DNA of 64,000 nt from Leishmania mexicana MHOM/GT/2001/U1103 (taxonomy: Eukaryota > Euglenozoa > Kinetoplastea > Trypanosomatida > Trypanosomatidae). The stretch's first letter is position 1. Every line of letters starts with the position of its first letter. The position numbers were made by a program, and so were the translations under genes. The DNA lies in the NCBI RefSeq assembly GCF_000234665.1, contig NC_018312.1:1-64000 (forward strand), read 5' to 3'. Under the pieces are notes generated by a model. The model did not search any database and was not told the origin of the DNA. It saw only the letters and a list, made by a program, of their open reading frames with translations. Positions 39,582 through 51,000 of the stretch are shown piece by piece.

Positions 39582-40666
39582 CAACCGCGGCAGAGGGCAA
39601 CTGTGTGGGCGGCCGGCATACACTAGATAATTCGCCTGTTGTTGCGTCGTATGTTTCCTCTCTCTCACGCCTACGCCTTTGAGGTCGTAACGTCGCAGAC
39701 TACAGAGAGGAGTCTCGCTGTCTGTCAAGGGATCAGAAGTGGGAAGGGGGAGAAGGCCAACAACACAGCCGACAGGCTCGTCACAGCGTTCTCTCCCGTT
39801 CCCTTTCAGATGCGTCGGCGTATCCTTGTTGACTGGTCCGTGGTCAATTGACTCGATGCTCACACACGAAAAAGGGAGACAAGAAACAGGCGTATGGGTT
39901 TGTGTCGGCCACCACTGCCGGCCGACACATTACGCAGGCGTGTGTACGAGGTCAGATGGGGCGGAGACGTGAAGAAGCGCAGCAGGGGCGACACGGGTCA
40001 ACTTGCGAGTGCGTACGTACGCACGCGCGCGTACAGCGGTATGTGTAGGCGTTTTGTGCGTGTTCACGACGATGTGGAGGAAGAGCAAGGCACACGGAAA
40101 GGGCCGGCGTTACTTGCCGCGACGCTGAACAGAGAGAGAGAAAGAGACGGCGAAGGCGCAAGGTACCGGGGACGACGCCATGGAGGAAAGGAGGGAGGAG
40201 GTCGAAGAAGTCGTATGCCACCGCAGGAGTAGCAGCAGCTGTTGCCGTGAGGTTTGAGTGAGAGGAGGAGCAGGGTGCTGCGGCTTGCGCGGCCAGCGCC
40301 TCAAGAGGGAGAGAGATGCAGCCACACATGCGCGCGCCTATTCGGGCACCGCCATCAACGCCCACCAAGCCCACTGACACACTCTCGCGCCATCACTGCC
40401 AAAGTGCTCGAGGAGCTGACAACGATGGATGTGATTATGCAAGGCGAGCACAATCGAGACTACCACAGAGGAAGAGACGCCTCTCACGCACGAAGGAAGG
40501 CCAGAGAGAAGGGGTGGGATTTGCATGGGAGTGTTGGAGGAACAAGAGTGAACAAAGAAAGCAAACACCAACTACAACCGTAGAGCAGGCGCACAGGATG
40601 CAGCTTACCCGGATAATGTACATAAGATGACCAGTGCATGGAAATAGTCGTTCGAGCATGAGAGCC
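39582..40666. other. Intergenic region
   Basis: About 1.1 kb. Purine-rich + blocks at 40130-40200 and 40255-40315 are pyrimidine-rich in the transcribed sense. Composition is otherwise mixed. No gene is called; overlapping frames on both strands are compositional. Confidence 0.4.
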
Positions 40667-41503
40667 TCACCCTGCAACCTTGACCAACGACGCGGCCCCG
40701 TCGATATCTGCTGTACCACTGACACGGTTCTCCGCCAGGTGCACAACGCAGTCGGCGAGCACGTGAAGAGAGCCCTCAAACGTGTTCCCGCTGCATGTGC
40801 CGCCGGCGCCTTTCGACGCAAAGAAGCATTGAATCCCACACCAGCGCACGGTGTTATCGCGGATGACCGGGTCGCTGCCGTCCGTGACGTAGAGGCCGAA
40901 CTTGCGGACGTGCTCAATGGTGTTCTGCTCGCACAGCCCGGACGCTTTCTTTTCGTAGTAGACGCCGAACGTGCAGTCGCGGATGCGGTTCTCACGCAGC
41001 ACAGCCCCGTTGCCCTGGACATGAAGTGCGTTCACGCGACACTCGAAAATGTCCGTCTGTGTCACCTCACCGAACGAGCCGGCCATGAAGTACACACCGT
41101 CACCGCCGGCGATGCAGTGGTGCACTCGACAGTTGCGCACGGTGACAGTGGCACCCGGGTGGACGCGTACACCATCAGAGCCGTGATGGACATCACACTT
41201 TTCCAGAATGGCGTGCCCTTTGCGCACATCCGCCATCCCACGCACCTCTAGTCCATCTAGCGTAACGTTTGCAGAGATGATCACAGTGCCGATGATGGTG
41301 GCATGTGCGGCCTCGGTGTCCTCCGAATCCTCCGGTACCGGCGCTGCCGTGATAGTGACGTTGAAGGGAAGGTGAACCGTCTCCTCAAAGACGCCGGCAG
41401 AGATCACGATCGTGTCACCTGGCGCCGCGTTCTCCAGTGCTGCCGCCAGGGTGGTGGCGTGAGCATCCGCCTGGGGTCCGACGACGATGGTCTGCGAGGG
41501 CAT
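40667..41503 (-). CDS. Right-handed parallel beta-helix protein
   Basis: A 278-residue protein made largely of short beta-helix coils of about 20-24 residues (IIGTVIISANVTLDGLEVRG, CDVHHGSDGVRVHPGATVTV, NCRVHHCIAGGDGVYFMAGS, NRIRDCTFGVYYEK, NTIEHVRKFGLYVTDGSDPV). This NosD/FBXO11/SHCBP1-type repeat region spans about residues 25-265. The N-terminus (TIVVGPQADAHATTLAAALENAAPGDTIVI) is the usual cap. No F-box or other fused domain is visible. In eukaryotes the fold often serves protein-protein contacts; bacterial members can be carbohydrate-active. No signal peptide. Function is not predictable. ATG at 41503. Confidence 0.85.
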   Translation of the reverse strand: MPSQTIVVGPQADAHATTLAAALENAAPGDTIVISAGVFEETVHLPFNVTITAAPVPEDSEDTEAAHATIIGTVIISANVTLDGLEVRGMADVRKGHAILEKCDVHHGSDGVRVHPGATVTVRNCRVHHCIAGGDGVYFMAGSFGEVTQTDIFECRVNALHVQGNGAVLRENRIRDCTFGVYYEKKASGLCEQNTIEHVRKFGLYVTDGSDPVIRDNTVRWCGIQCFFASKGAGGTCSGNTFEGSLHVLADCVVHLAENRVSGTADIDGAASLVKVAG

Positions 41504-42213
41504 GAAGAATTTCCCAGGGGAGGGTGGCTGTGAAAAAGGGTCAACAAAACGGAGCGTGGAGGAGACACGCGAGAGACACTAACAAAAGAAATGGAGAGCG
41601 GCCTCGGGTGAAGAGGAAAGCGAGCAGCAGCGGAGCTTTGTCCTCTGACGGCAGCCGTGGTGGCATTCAACGAGACAGGACGCGTGGAGGGCGACCCAAG
41701 AATGGAAGGGGGCCGTACGACAGAGAGGGCGGGGCGTATGAGAGAGCGTAGTCAAGCAGGAACAGAGAGCGCATAGTTGAGCCACGGCCGGGAACCTCGC
41801 AGGTGAGGAACGCGGGAGGCCGCAGCGGCAGCCACCGGTAGCAGAAAGAGGTGTTCAACAGGCGCCAAGACGCGGTCTTCTGATCCGTGCATCTCACAGA
41901 CAGAATCTGAGCGTGGCGCACCAAGATCCACCTTACGTCTCCCTTTCCCCCTCCCCTACGCACACACAGCCATCCGCACGGAATCGAGATCACGCAGAGA
42001 AAGGTTTCTCCTGTCGCCTTTTCGCGAACGCGGTGGCTACGGAGGTGGCAATGCAATGCTGGATTACGGCAGATGTGAAATGTGACGAACAACAACGGCA
42101 CTGTCGCACGCACACGTACAGAGACCAAGGTGCACGCGTATGCGTACGCGAGCGAAGATGGAAAAAGTACGCGCGCAAAAAGTCCGCCGGCCTCGGCAGC
42201 GAACTTTTATGCC
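41504..42213. other. Intergenic region
   Basis: About 710 bp with no coding signal. Purine-rich + segments at 41555-41640 suit a splice signal for the beta-helix gene. Confidence 0.4.
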
Positions 42214-45192
42214 TCACAAGCCCCACTCCGCCGCCTCGATAGCGTCCGCGCTCAGGGGTTTCAGTGAACGCTCGCGACACGCAAACACCCCCACGTCTGC
42301 TAGTATCGCATCGCCCTCATTGGTGGGCGCGCAGCGTGAGACCTGGAGCTCCAGGATGTGATACATATCCCCGACTCCTGCCTCGGGTTCCACCGGTCCC
42401 CAGCCCTCCGCGTTCAGATCCATCTTGAGAGAACGCCAAGCGCGTGGCGCCTCTCGCCCATTCGCAGCAACCAAGAGAGCCTCCACCTCGTGGCGATCGC
42501 CCTCCCCGCTACGCCACCTCATCGCATAGCGGCCGAAAAACGATGTTGCTAACAACGGCACGTATGGCGCTGCCGGCACCACGGCCACCCATAGGCACAC
42601 GCGCAGCTTGACGGAGTACCACGTGAGACTGGCAGAGGCGGGATAGAGCAGAAAGAGGCCACTGCTCGCGACTGACATGTGATATGCGAGACAGTAGACT
42701 CCGTTGTTGCCCAGAACCTTTAGGAGTCCACTCGCAGACGCAAAGAGAGCGGATGCAGGCACTTTGTAGCCGACGATAAGACCGCTGGCACTGCTGAAAA
42801 CGCAATGCTCCTTGAGGCACGTGGTGGCAGGAGCGGACGTGGCCCGCACGGTTGCAGTGCCGTCGCCGTCTAGGCGCGGCGCACTCAGGTTCTCGTAAGG
42901 GACGCGCAGGTGGGCAGAGGCTTGCCGCTTAGTGCTCGCAGACGCCGCTGGTAGCTTCGCCACTACAGACACGCGTCGGCTCGTCACACACGACATGAAC
43001 TGGTGGACAACGTACGAGTCTGTAAAGACAAACCGAGCTGGCGGCAAGCGATTCGACTGGAGGAAGCGGAGGAGGTGTTCGTACTCCACGCAAAGGCGCG
43101 ACAGCGGCATCACAGAGGAGACTCGTTGTGCAAGAAGGCAGGACAGATGCGACGAAAGGAGAGATAGCCAGCCTCGCTGCACGCAGAGACGCGCGAACGC
43201 GTTCACAAACGACACGTCATCCCAGTAGCCTTTCGGAAGCGGCGCAGAGAAGACGGTGGCCGCCGTCGGCTCATCCACAGCATCCGCGCAGTGCTCCATT
43301 GCCTGCACCAGGGCACGCCACAGTGACACGTCGGTGGGACGCTGCTCAACAAGGGTGCGCGCAAGATCCCACCGACCGTGATGAGCAAAGATGGGGGCAG
43401 CCATCTTCTGTTGGTGAGAGTGTGACAGGAAGGCTGCCGACGCGCCGGCATGCAAACAGCGCAGAATGATCCGAGTGGTGTCGGAAGCCAGTCCCCTCTC
43501 TGCCGCTACAGCCAGGGCCGCTCTCCAAGGGGCAGACATCGGCATCGACGTGAGCAGCCTGGAGACGACGGCCGATTCCGTCGGCTGAAGAGCATCACCC
43601 ACCAGCAGGAACACACGCAGCGCCTCTTGCCACCGTTTCGCCTGCAGCAGCGCCCGCAGTGTCTCGGCGCACGCAGTCGTCATCAACTGATCTTCAGTGG
43701 CGTCCCGGGGCGGTAGCGCGCCGGCAAGCAGGTCCAACACCTCCATCGCGTGCCACCATCTCCCACTAAGCTGCATCGCGCAGCTTAGCGACGCCGCCAC
43801 AGAGATGTTGGCGGTTGCATCCGCTGCGTTGTACTCTTGCAGGAGACTCCAAAACTGCTTCAATTTGCCAGCATCGCTGAGAAGCCGGAGGGTCTCTGGG
43901 AGATACACACGCCAGTGAGGGTCGGCCGCCTCCACCTGCCGCATCGTGAAGGCGAGGGCGGTGCTCCAGTTGAGGTCAGCATTTCCAGTGAGTCGGTCGC
44001 CGTACTGTTCTTGTATTTTTGCCGCCGTCTCAGCCGAGTGGCTGCGCAGCAGCTCTTGCATGGCAAAATAAGGCTGCGCCCCAGACATGCAGGTAAGCAC
44101 TCCAAGGGTCTTGTCGAAGCCCTCTCGCGTTGTGCCGTACGGGATCAGTGACGAGCACTGCAAGGCTGTGCCAAGCGCAGCAACCGCATGAGCGGCGCTC
44201 GGGTGGTGGGGGAAGCGACGCACGAGGACGCTGGCGACGCGAGAGGAGAGCTGAAACACGGCGTAGCCGTGGCACTGCTCCTCTTTGCCCAACGCGTGGC
44301 GCAGCAGCCTTTCTAGAGTCGCCGCGTCGCTGTCGCTCTCCGTGTGTGTGGCCATCGTGAGCAGCCAACGCGGCGGCAAAAGCGCCAGAGACTCCAGCGA
44401 CGATTGCGCGGCGGCGGCGTCAAACTCGTCAAAGAGAAACGGAAGCCACTGAGGAAGCTTCGTTTTCAGCGCCTTAAGCGCGTCCCTGTCTGGCGTTCCA
44501 CTGTGGTGATGCAGCCAGTCTAGCGACCATGCCAGCACCTCCATTGCCCGTGCCATGGGTGCCCGCTTCGACTTATCCGCCGCGGCGATGACACGCTTCG
44601 CCTCGTCCAGGGAGTCAGCGAGGACGGCCGCCCAGTGGGCGGAGAAACCCGCATGCGAGTCGCATGCGCACATGGAATGCACGCTGAGAAGACGCAGGCA
44701 GTGCGCAAGCTCCGTCTCGCTGCGGAGTGCTTGAAGGAACTGGGGATGGCTAGCAGCCTGCGAGCAGACACGGCAGCCAAGGTGGGCTTGGTCGAAAAAA
44801 AGCAGCACGCTTGCGGCGTCGGCCGCCGCCTTAACGTCATGCTTCGGCAAGTACGAATGCAGTGCCAGCGCGTCCCTCCAGAGTCTACGAGCTGCGGTGG
44901 AGCAGCGCGCCGGCGATGACGCGAGCAGCTGTTCGATGCCCGTCAGTGTCTCTCTGCAAAGCTGCACTGGCACGCGACCTGGGTGGATGTACATATGCGA
45001 CTGAAAGCGCTGCAGCAGCGCCTGGCACCTTTCCCACCCCTCATCGGCAGGCGCAGTGCTGCACGATGGTTGCGGTGCTGGCGGTGCCTCAGCCACTTCT
45101 GTCGAACGCGCCCGGCCGTAGAGTTCGAGGAACGCTGAAGACCGCCGGCACACCGAAAGGCGAAAAACTCGCCGGGCCTTGGAGAACCACAT
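42214..45192 (-). CDS. Large helical hypothetical protein, probably mitochondrial
   Basis: A 992-residue protein. The N-terminus (MWFSKARRVFRLSVCRRSSAFL) is basic, amphipathic and free of acidic residues, as in a mitochondrial presequence. The body to about residue 700 is Ala/Leu/Trp-rich and helical, with repeated LL..W...L patterns resembling PPR or other helical-repeat proteins of trypanosomatid mitochondria, although no clear PPR consensus is seen. The last 250 residues are richer in beta-type sequence (PARFVFTDSYVVHQFMSCV, FASASGLLKVLGNNGVYCLA). No domain recognised. Possible roles include mitochondrial RNA or ribosome biogenesis. Start at 45192 is the first ATG that gives the presequence; the frame upstream is cysteine-rich UTR. 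Confidence 0.75.
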   Translation of the reverse strand: MWFSKARRVFRLSVCRRSSAFLELYGRARSTEVAEAPPAPQPSCSTAPADEGWERCQALLQRFQSHMYIHPGRVPVQLCRETLTGIEQLLASSPARCSTAARRLWRDALALHSYLPKHDVKAAADAASVLLFFDQAHLGCRVCSQAASHPQFLQALRSETELAHCLRLLSVHSMCACDSHAGFSAHWAAVLADSLDEAKRVIAAADKSKRAPMARAMEVLAWSLDWLHHHSGTPDRDALKALKTKLPQWLPFLFDEFDAAAAQSSLESLALLPPRWLLTMATHTESDSDAATLERLLRHALGKEEQCHGYAVFQLSSRVASVLVRRFPHHPSAAHAVAALGTALQCSSLIPYGTTREGFDKTLGVLTCMSGAQPYFAMQELLRSHSAETAAKIQEQYGDRLTGNADLNWSTALAFTMRQVEAADPHWRVYLPETLRLLSDAGKLKQFWSLLQEYNAADATANISVAASLSCAMQLSGRWWHAMEVLDLLAGALPPRDATEDQLMTTACAETLRALLQAKRWQEALRVFLLVGDALQPTESAVVSRLLTSMPMSAPWRAALAVAAERGLASDTTRIILRCLHAGASAAFLSHSHQQKMAAPIFAHHGRWDLARTLVEQRPTDVSLWRALVQAMEHCADAVDEPTAATVFSAPLPKGYWDDVSFVNAFARLCVQRGWLSLLSSHLSCLLAQRVSSVMPLSRLCVEYEHLLRFLQSNRLPPARFVFTDSYVVHQFMSCVTSRRVSVVAKLPAASASTKRQASAHLRVPYENLSAPRLDGDGTATVRATSAPATTCLKEHCVFSSASGLIVGYKVPASALFASASGLLKVLGNNGVYCLAYHMSVASSGLFLLYPASASLTWYSVKLRVCLWVAVVPAAPYVPLLATSFFGRYAMRWRSGEGDRHEVEALLVAANGREAPRAWRSLKMDLNAEGWGPVEPEAGVGDMYHILELQVSRCAPTNEGDAILADVGVFACRERSLKPLSADAIEAAEWGL

Positions 45193-46177
45193 GCCTGTTC
45201 CTGAGTTGTCGGTGATAGGGTTATGGAGAAGGGCGGAGACGTGCAGTGAAGAAAGAAAGGATGCACGACGCGGAAAGTGAGCCAAGAGGGAAACGAGAAC
45301 GCAAAGGACAGCCGGGAGACGGCGATACGCAACGGGGGTGGCGCTGCGGTGGCGCATGTGCAGATCGGCACAAGGTACTCGACAGAGAAATATATGATGT
45401 TTGCATGTACACAGAGGACACCCTTCGCTGCTGATTGAGAGGCACACGCACACTCACCGCAAACGCTTTGCTTGCAGAAACAAAGAGCACGCGTAACGCT
45501 GCTGCCAACAACGGCCAGTTTCTTGACGTCGCACACACGCGGAGCAAGGGCTTGGGTCAAAACTCTTTTAGACCGCCTCCCGTATCTCTCAAGAGCGGAC
45601 AGCGGCCCCGAAACGAAATAGGCGAAAGCACTGCTCCGCTTAAATAGCGTCACTTCGGAGACATAAAAGCGCTCACCCCAAACAAGGTTCACGCGTGCCC
45701 ACAGGCATGCACAAGCATGTGCACACGAGCGCATGTGCGCACATGTCCCTTGAAGCACAGACAGCAGTAATCACACAGGCGCTGCGATGAAGCAAGGGCA
45801 ACGCCGCAACGAAAACGAAGGCAGACATCCAGGCGGCGCACCCACCCTCACATCCGAGGCAGACAAAAAGGCGTCCAGCCGCCACCTCGCTCGCCCTGTT
45901 CATTCCCCCTCTCGTCTCCTCCGCACTGCCCTGACGCGGCCGGGGCATCACCCAGTCGTAGCAGCGATATCAGCAGCGCGCGACAGACGCAAATTAAGAA
46001 CAGCCAAAACTGAGACCCGACGACAGGCAGGAGCACAACAGGTTAAACGAGAAGAGCACTCACCCTCAGTCATCACGCACGACTTCTCGACAAAGCCTGC
46101 AGTTGGGATGTCGGGCAGGGCGCAGCAGTAGCCACTGCGAATCGGACAGGTCCGGTAGCAAAGCGGAACGGAACGGG
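45193..46177. other. Intergenic region
   Basis: About 985 bp. No gene is called. Minus-strand frames at 45221-45951 are compositional and lack supporting features. Confidence 0.4.
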
Positions 46178-47107
46178 CTAGGAAGCGCTTAGGTCAGCAG
46201 CAACCGCTGCCACGATGGATGTCTGCGACTCACCTTGCTGCGACATAGCCGGGAAGTCGTTCGGCACGCTGTTGTTGAGATGCGGTCGCGGCGAGAGCGA
46301 TGCATCAACAGCAGCGGCATCATAGAAGCAGGCAGCAGACACTGTCGTGTATTGTGACGGTACTGTCGCACCTGCAGGACAGAACGGGTCTCCAGGTGGC
46401 AACTTGGTGTTAGGCATCAGTGGCATCACGGAGAACTCGATGGGAGTCATGCTCGGCACGGGCACGGGCCCCGGCCCAATCGGGAGTGCCGGTGCTGTGT
46501 TGTTCGCTGATGATGCTTCCATGAAAGGTGAAGAAAGCATCGGCGTTTCGGCGGTGCTTGAATGTGGATGAGGAGGTGCAGCCACTGTGGAGGTGTATGG
46601 GGGAGTCGCTCCCTGCGGCGCCGACTTCGCGGGCTGCTGCCCGTTGAAAGAGGCTCCCATCGCCGCGGCAGGGGTGACCGCAGTTGCTGCCATGCACGGC
46701 GGGTAGCTATATGGCATCGGCATGTACATCACCGGCTGCGCACCGGCACCATACTGCGATACGTAGGGATGGGGCGTGAGAGTCGCGTTCGGATTTGCGA
46801 CAGGTGGGGGTGGCACCATGCCGGGCACCCACATTTGCGGTGAGCCGGCGCCGGGTTGCGGCGGCATGGGAAATCCCATCGGCGCGGCGCCGGGGGAGAG
46901 AGCGCACATGGCAGGATACTGCCCATAGTACGGCATTATATGTGACGGCATTGAAAGCTGTTGCACAAATGGGCTGTCCTCAGCGCCTCCATAGCCGGGA
47001 ATGGCGTCGCTCAAGGCAAAAGAGCCAGACTTCGCGCCCTTGGTTGCACCATCCATCTTCGGGGACGCCACAGGCGCCTTGTCGGCCTTCCGGTCGGTGG
47101 AGTCCAT
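46178..47107 (-). CDS. Pro/Met-rich low-complexity protein
   Basis: A 309-residue protein beginning MDSTDRKADKAPVASPKMDG at 47107. It is mostly disordered, rich in Pro, Met, Ala, Tyr and Ser (GFPMPPQPGAGSPQMWVPGM, YMPMPYSYPPCMAATAV, GPGPVPVPSMTP), without a globular domain. Low-complexity proteins of this kind in trypanosomatids are often RNA-associated or part of mRNP granules; that is inference. No RRM or zinc finger is visible. A longer open frame to 47515 adds a hydrophobic and Ser-rich leader that reads as UTR. Confidence 0.65.
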   Translation of the reverse strand: MDSTDRKADKAPVASPKMDGATKGAKSGSFALSDAIPGYGGAEDSPFVQQLSMPSHIMPYYGQYPAMCALSPGAAPMGFPMPPQPGAGSPQMWVPGMVPPPPVANPNATLTPHPYVSQYGAGAQPVMYMPMPYSYPPCMAATAVTPAAAMGASFNGQQPAKSAPQGATPPYTSTVAAPPHPHSSTAETPMLSSPFMEASSANNTAPALPIGPGPVPVPSMTPIEFSVMPLMPNTKLPPGDPFCPAGATVPSQYTTVSAACFYDAAAVDASLSPRPHLNNSVPNDFPAMSQQGESQTSIVAAVAADLSAS

Positions 47108-48024
47108 GGAGGGAGGGAGGCCCTGCTGGGATCCGGGAGCACGCGACACACAAAACGAAAGCAGGAAGCACAGCAGCGGTGAGCTTAAGCGCGAGAACAG
47201 GCTGGATGGTCGCCGCACCGCTGTTTGTGCGAGTGAGAGGGAAAGGCGAAGAGCGAGAGAGTGAGAGCGTGTGAAAACGGGGGCGAGCGGCGATGCTGAG
47301 TGGCAAAGCGATAAGCAGCACCACACACCCGAGAGCAAACGCGCGGTGGGCAAGACGGTGTGTGGAGATCCGGAGAGAGTCGCAAACAAACAGACGACCG
47401 CGTGTCGCAGAGATGCCGCAGCGTCGGCAGGAGACAGGTTAGAGATCGAGAAGAGAGAGAAGTAACGTGGGTAATGGTAAGAGTAGCAGAGAGTGCGCAT
47501 CCAATGCCACCCCACCCACCCACCCCCCCCCCATCCCGTCCTGAACCCGCTGCAACACCGCCTGTGTCAGCGTTCTCTGTTACCAGGGGATCGGTGGCTA
47601 CTGATGGTGGTGGTGCAACAAGCATCGCGACCCTCTCACCTCTCTCCATCTCTGTAACACCTTTGCTAAGAGAGTGAGCGAATAGGAGACGGGGAAACGT
47701 CGCAGTGCCTCTTTGGGGCTTATTCCTCAGTTGCGTGTCCGCGTTGGACCGCATGTGACCTCCATCAAATACACAACAGCGGAGCCGTGACGGTGAGAAG
47801 TGTACATCGTGAAGTGAATGCGCCACACGTATAAGCCATCTCATAAAGGTCCGTTGCACTCATCTCACTCCTCGTGTGAGTATCGGCGACCATCTCCTCC
47901 CTCGCTCCTGTACAGCTATTGCACACCTGCGTGAGCACCGGCACATCGGATTCAATTTTTGGGCGCGCGCGCCGCTGTCGACGTCCTCCTTTTCGACTCG
48001 GGAGAAAGAACTGCTTCGACCTCC
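47108..48024. other. Intergenic region
   Basis: About 920 bp. On + there are purine tracts at 47225-47275 (gagagggaaaggcgaagagcg) and 47445-47463, the likely splice signals of the Pro-rich gene, and a C run at 47516-47533. No gene is seen. Confidence 0.45.
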
Positions 48025-51000
48025 TCACATGTACCGCAGTGCGGAGGTAAGCTTCTCCAGTGCGCTCTCCAACTTCACCGCCCTCACAGAAGATGGTAGC
48101 ATGCGCTCCAACGGTGCAGCAGTTGAAAGCGGTTTAGCCACGGCACGGCACATCGGGTCTGTGATGTAATCGCATGATGACAGGTCAGCGGCCCGCTCAC
48201 CACGGAACGCCGCTTCCAATTCTCGGACGCGCGCCTCGCGATAGCGCAAGACTTGGCGGCGACGATTTATTTTCTCGGCAATAGCAGCCAGTTGCTCAGA
48301 AAGGCGAGACGCAACCGTCTCTCTCTCCTCCAACGACGCCGTCATTGTCTCTACATCCGCCACTCGCCGCTGCACCTCCGCCTCGCGCGCCATGACGGCA
48401 GTGATGGCACGCAGAAGCTCTTCTTCATCGATGGACGAGGTGGCCGACGACTTCTCATTTCGCTGGGTCTTTAAAACGGTCTCCGCCCTCATCAGAGCGG
48501 CCTCCCTCTCTTTGAGCAGCTTCTCCCGACCCGCCACGGCGGCCGTCGCCTCCCGCAGCCGATTTATCGATTGCTCCACTGCCTTCTCCTGCTTCCTCAC
48601 TGCAGCCTCGCGGGTACCCAGGGCCTCCGCGTGTGACGTTTCCGCCGTGTTGCTCGCTGGCCCCGTCGCCGTCCTGTACTGCACAGGCGGCGGGAACGCG
48701 CGCGTCTCTTGCAGCGCCGCGCAGTAGTGCGCGTGCACCGTGCGCAGATTCCGCATCGGCGACTCAATACAAGGGAACAACTGGTGCACCAGGTCGAACA
48801 GTGGTACGGCAAACGTCTCTATGAAGAAGATTGTGCCCCTCTCCAGGCTCGCGCTCCGGCTGCTCCCCGGGCTCAGTGGCAGCCCGCGCGCCGCCTCTTC
48901 GTCGCCTTGCGCGCGCATCTCCTCCACAATGCCCAGCCACTTCAGCGCCACCGCCAGTCCACGGGCCTGCGCCCCAATATCAGCAGCATGCAAGAACAAC
49001 GAGAGCACCTGCTGCCGATCCGCGGCAACAGCCACGTCGTATGACTTGCCGTCCTGTAGAGGGCGCGACCACTGCTCCATCAGAGACGCGTGGCGCCCCA
49101 TGAAGGTGCAGCCAATGAGCGCCGCGACGAGGTCGTGGAACTCAAGGGCCTCCGTGTCGTCCATGTTGCCGCGCGTGAAGTCCAGCTCTGGCGTGGCCAG
49201 GAGGTGAAAAGCGGTCGCCGTGTGCATTTGTTCCAGCACTTGCAGCCCGTTGTAGTGCACATAGGTTGCGTCGAACGTGTTTTTGAGGAACATCTCTGAG
49301 CGGCCGGGGTGTCGGATATCGTGCACGGCGGCCGCAAACAAGACGGCGCGCTTCTCCGTGGCCGTCATGTGCGCCAGTAGGCCGGGGCAGCGGCACATCA
49401 GCGCGTAAACGCCCTGGAGCACATCCGCCGCGTGCACTCTGTTGTGATACTCGTTGGCGCGGTAGTTCGCCTGTACCGTTGCCAGCAGGCACGCCCACCG
49501 GTGCAGCGAGGCGCGGTCGGGGAAGAGGTGCAAGTCCAGCGCAATCTGGTGGCCGACACGCAGAAGCACGCCCGCCTCGCCGCCTCGCTGTGCCTCGGCA
49601 ACGGTGTCAAACTCCCACATCTCGAGCCCACGCACAGGCTCGATGGCGCGCACATCTATGTCGGCAACACCCGGGTACTGCAGTTCCTCTATGATAGTGG
49701 GCTGTGCCCATCGCGACTTCGTCGTACCGGTGCCGTTCATCCCTGCACCGGTGGTCGACGCTGATGTGGCTGCCGCCTCGCCCGCCCGCTGCTCCACCAC
49801 CACCGCCAGCGCCGCACGCAGCTCTCCGAACCACGCCTGCCACGAGCGCTGACCCTCCTCGTACGTCACTTTGGTTTCCGCAAGTTTACCGCGAAGGTCG
49901 TCGAGCTGCGCCCGTGCCGCCGTGGCTGCATGGAGACAGGCACGCTGCAGTTTCATCACAAGTCGCTCCTTCTCCTCCAGGTCTGCGCGTAGGCGTGCGT
50001 TCGCCTCCTGTTGCCGCGGCACCTCCTGTTGAAATGCCGTCCTTTGAGCTTCCAGTTGTGTGCGAAGCTCTGACATCAACGTGCTGGCGGCCTCCGCCTT
50101 GAGCGCCGCCTCTTCTCGCAATCGTGCAGTCTCTTTTACGGCACGGTCAAGTTCATCTTGAAGGCGCTGCGCAGCCGCGCTAGATAAAGCGAGCTGTTCG
50201 TTGAGAATATCGATCTCGCGCTTCTGCTCCGCCACAATGGCGGTCGCGGGGTCGTCACACGCTTTCATGGCGCCCATCTGTTGCCGCTCATATCGTTCCT
50301 CTGCTTTTACCCGAGCAGCCGTGGCGGTAGCGAGGTGCTCTCTGAAGCGCTGCAGCTCCTTGTCATGTTGCGCGTCCGAAGCGATTCGAGTCTGCTCGGC
50401 TCTCTGTAGAGCCTCTACATTGCGGTCGTAGTCTCTCTGAAGGTGTGCGTTGGCCTCTACCATCGACTGCAGCTGGGCAGTGAGTTGCTTGATCTGCTCC
50501 TCGCTGTGGGCATTCGTCAACTTCATTGCTGTCCGCAATTCGCTCATCTCCTCTAAGCTTTGCGCGCACATGTCCTCTGCCTTCTGCACCTCGGATTTCA
50601 GCGTTGCCTCCAACGACTCCCACTCCACCTTCGCCTGCATGTGTTCCTGGATCTGTACTCTCATGGCCTCGTTGGCCTCAGCAGCACTTGCTGCTCTCTT
50701 CTCTGCCTCACTGAGCCGTCGCCCCATACTCTCCTTCTCATTCTTTGCTCCCTGCAACTCTGCCTGCAGCTTCTCTGCCGACTGCGCAGCAGTGCCAGCT
50801 GATACGCCACTCTTCATAAGCTTTTCCCTCAGCTCTGCAATGCAGGTGTCTTTAGCAGCGAGGAGATCGATGAAGGAGTCGTTCTCCTCGCGAAGATGAC
50901 GGGCGTTTGCTTTTGCGCGGTCGAACTCCTCCTCAAGTGCGCTCAGCTTCGACTCTAGCACCGCCATCGAGGTGGAGAGAGGGGGTGCCCCGGCGCCCAC

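Noticed and set aside
39582..39863. N-terminal extension of the WEE1-like kinase
   Set aside because: Begins at GTG and contains no ATG before 39581; composition reads as UTR.
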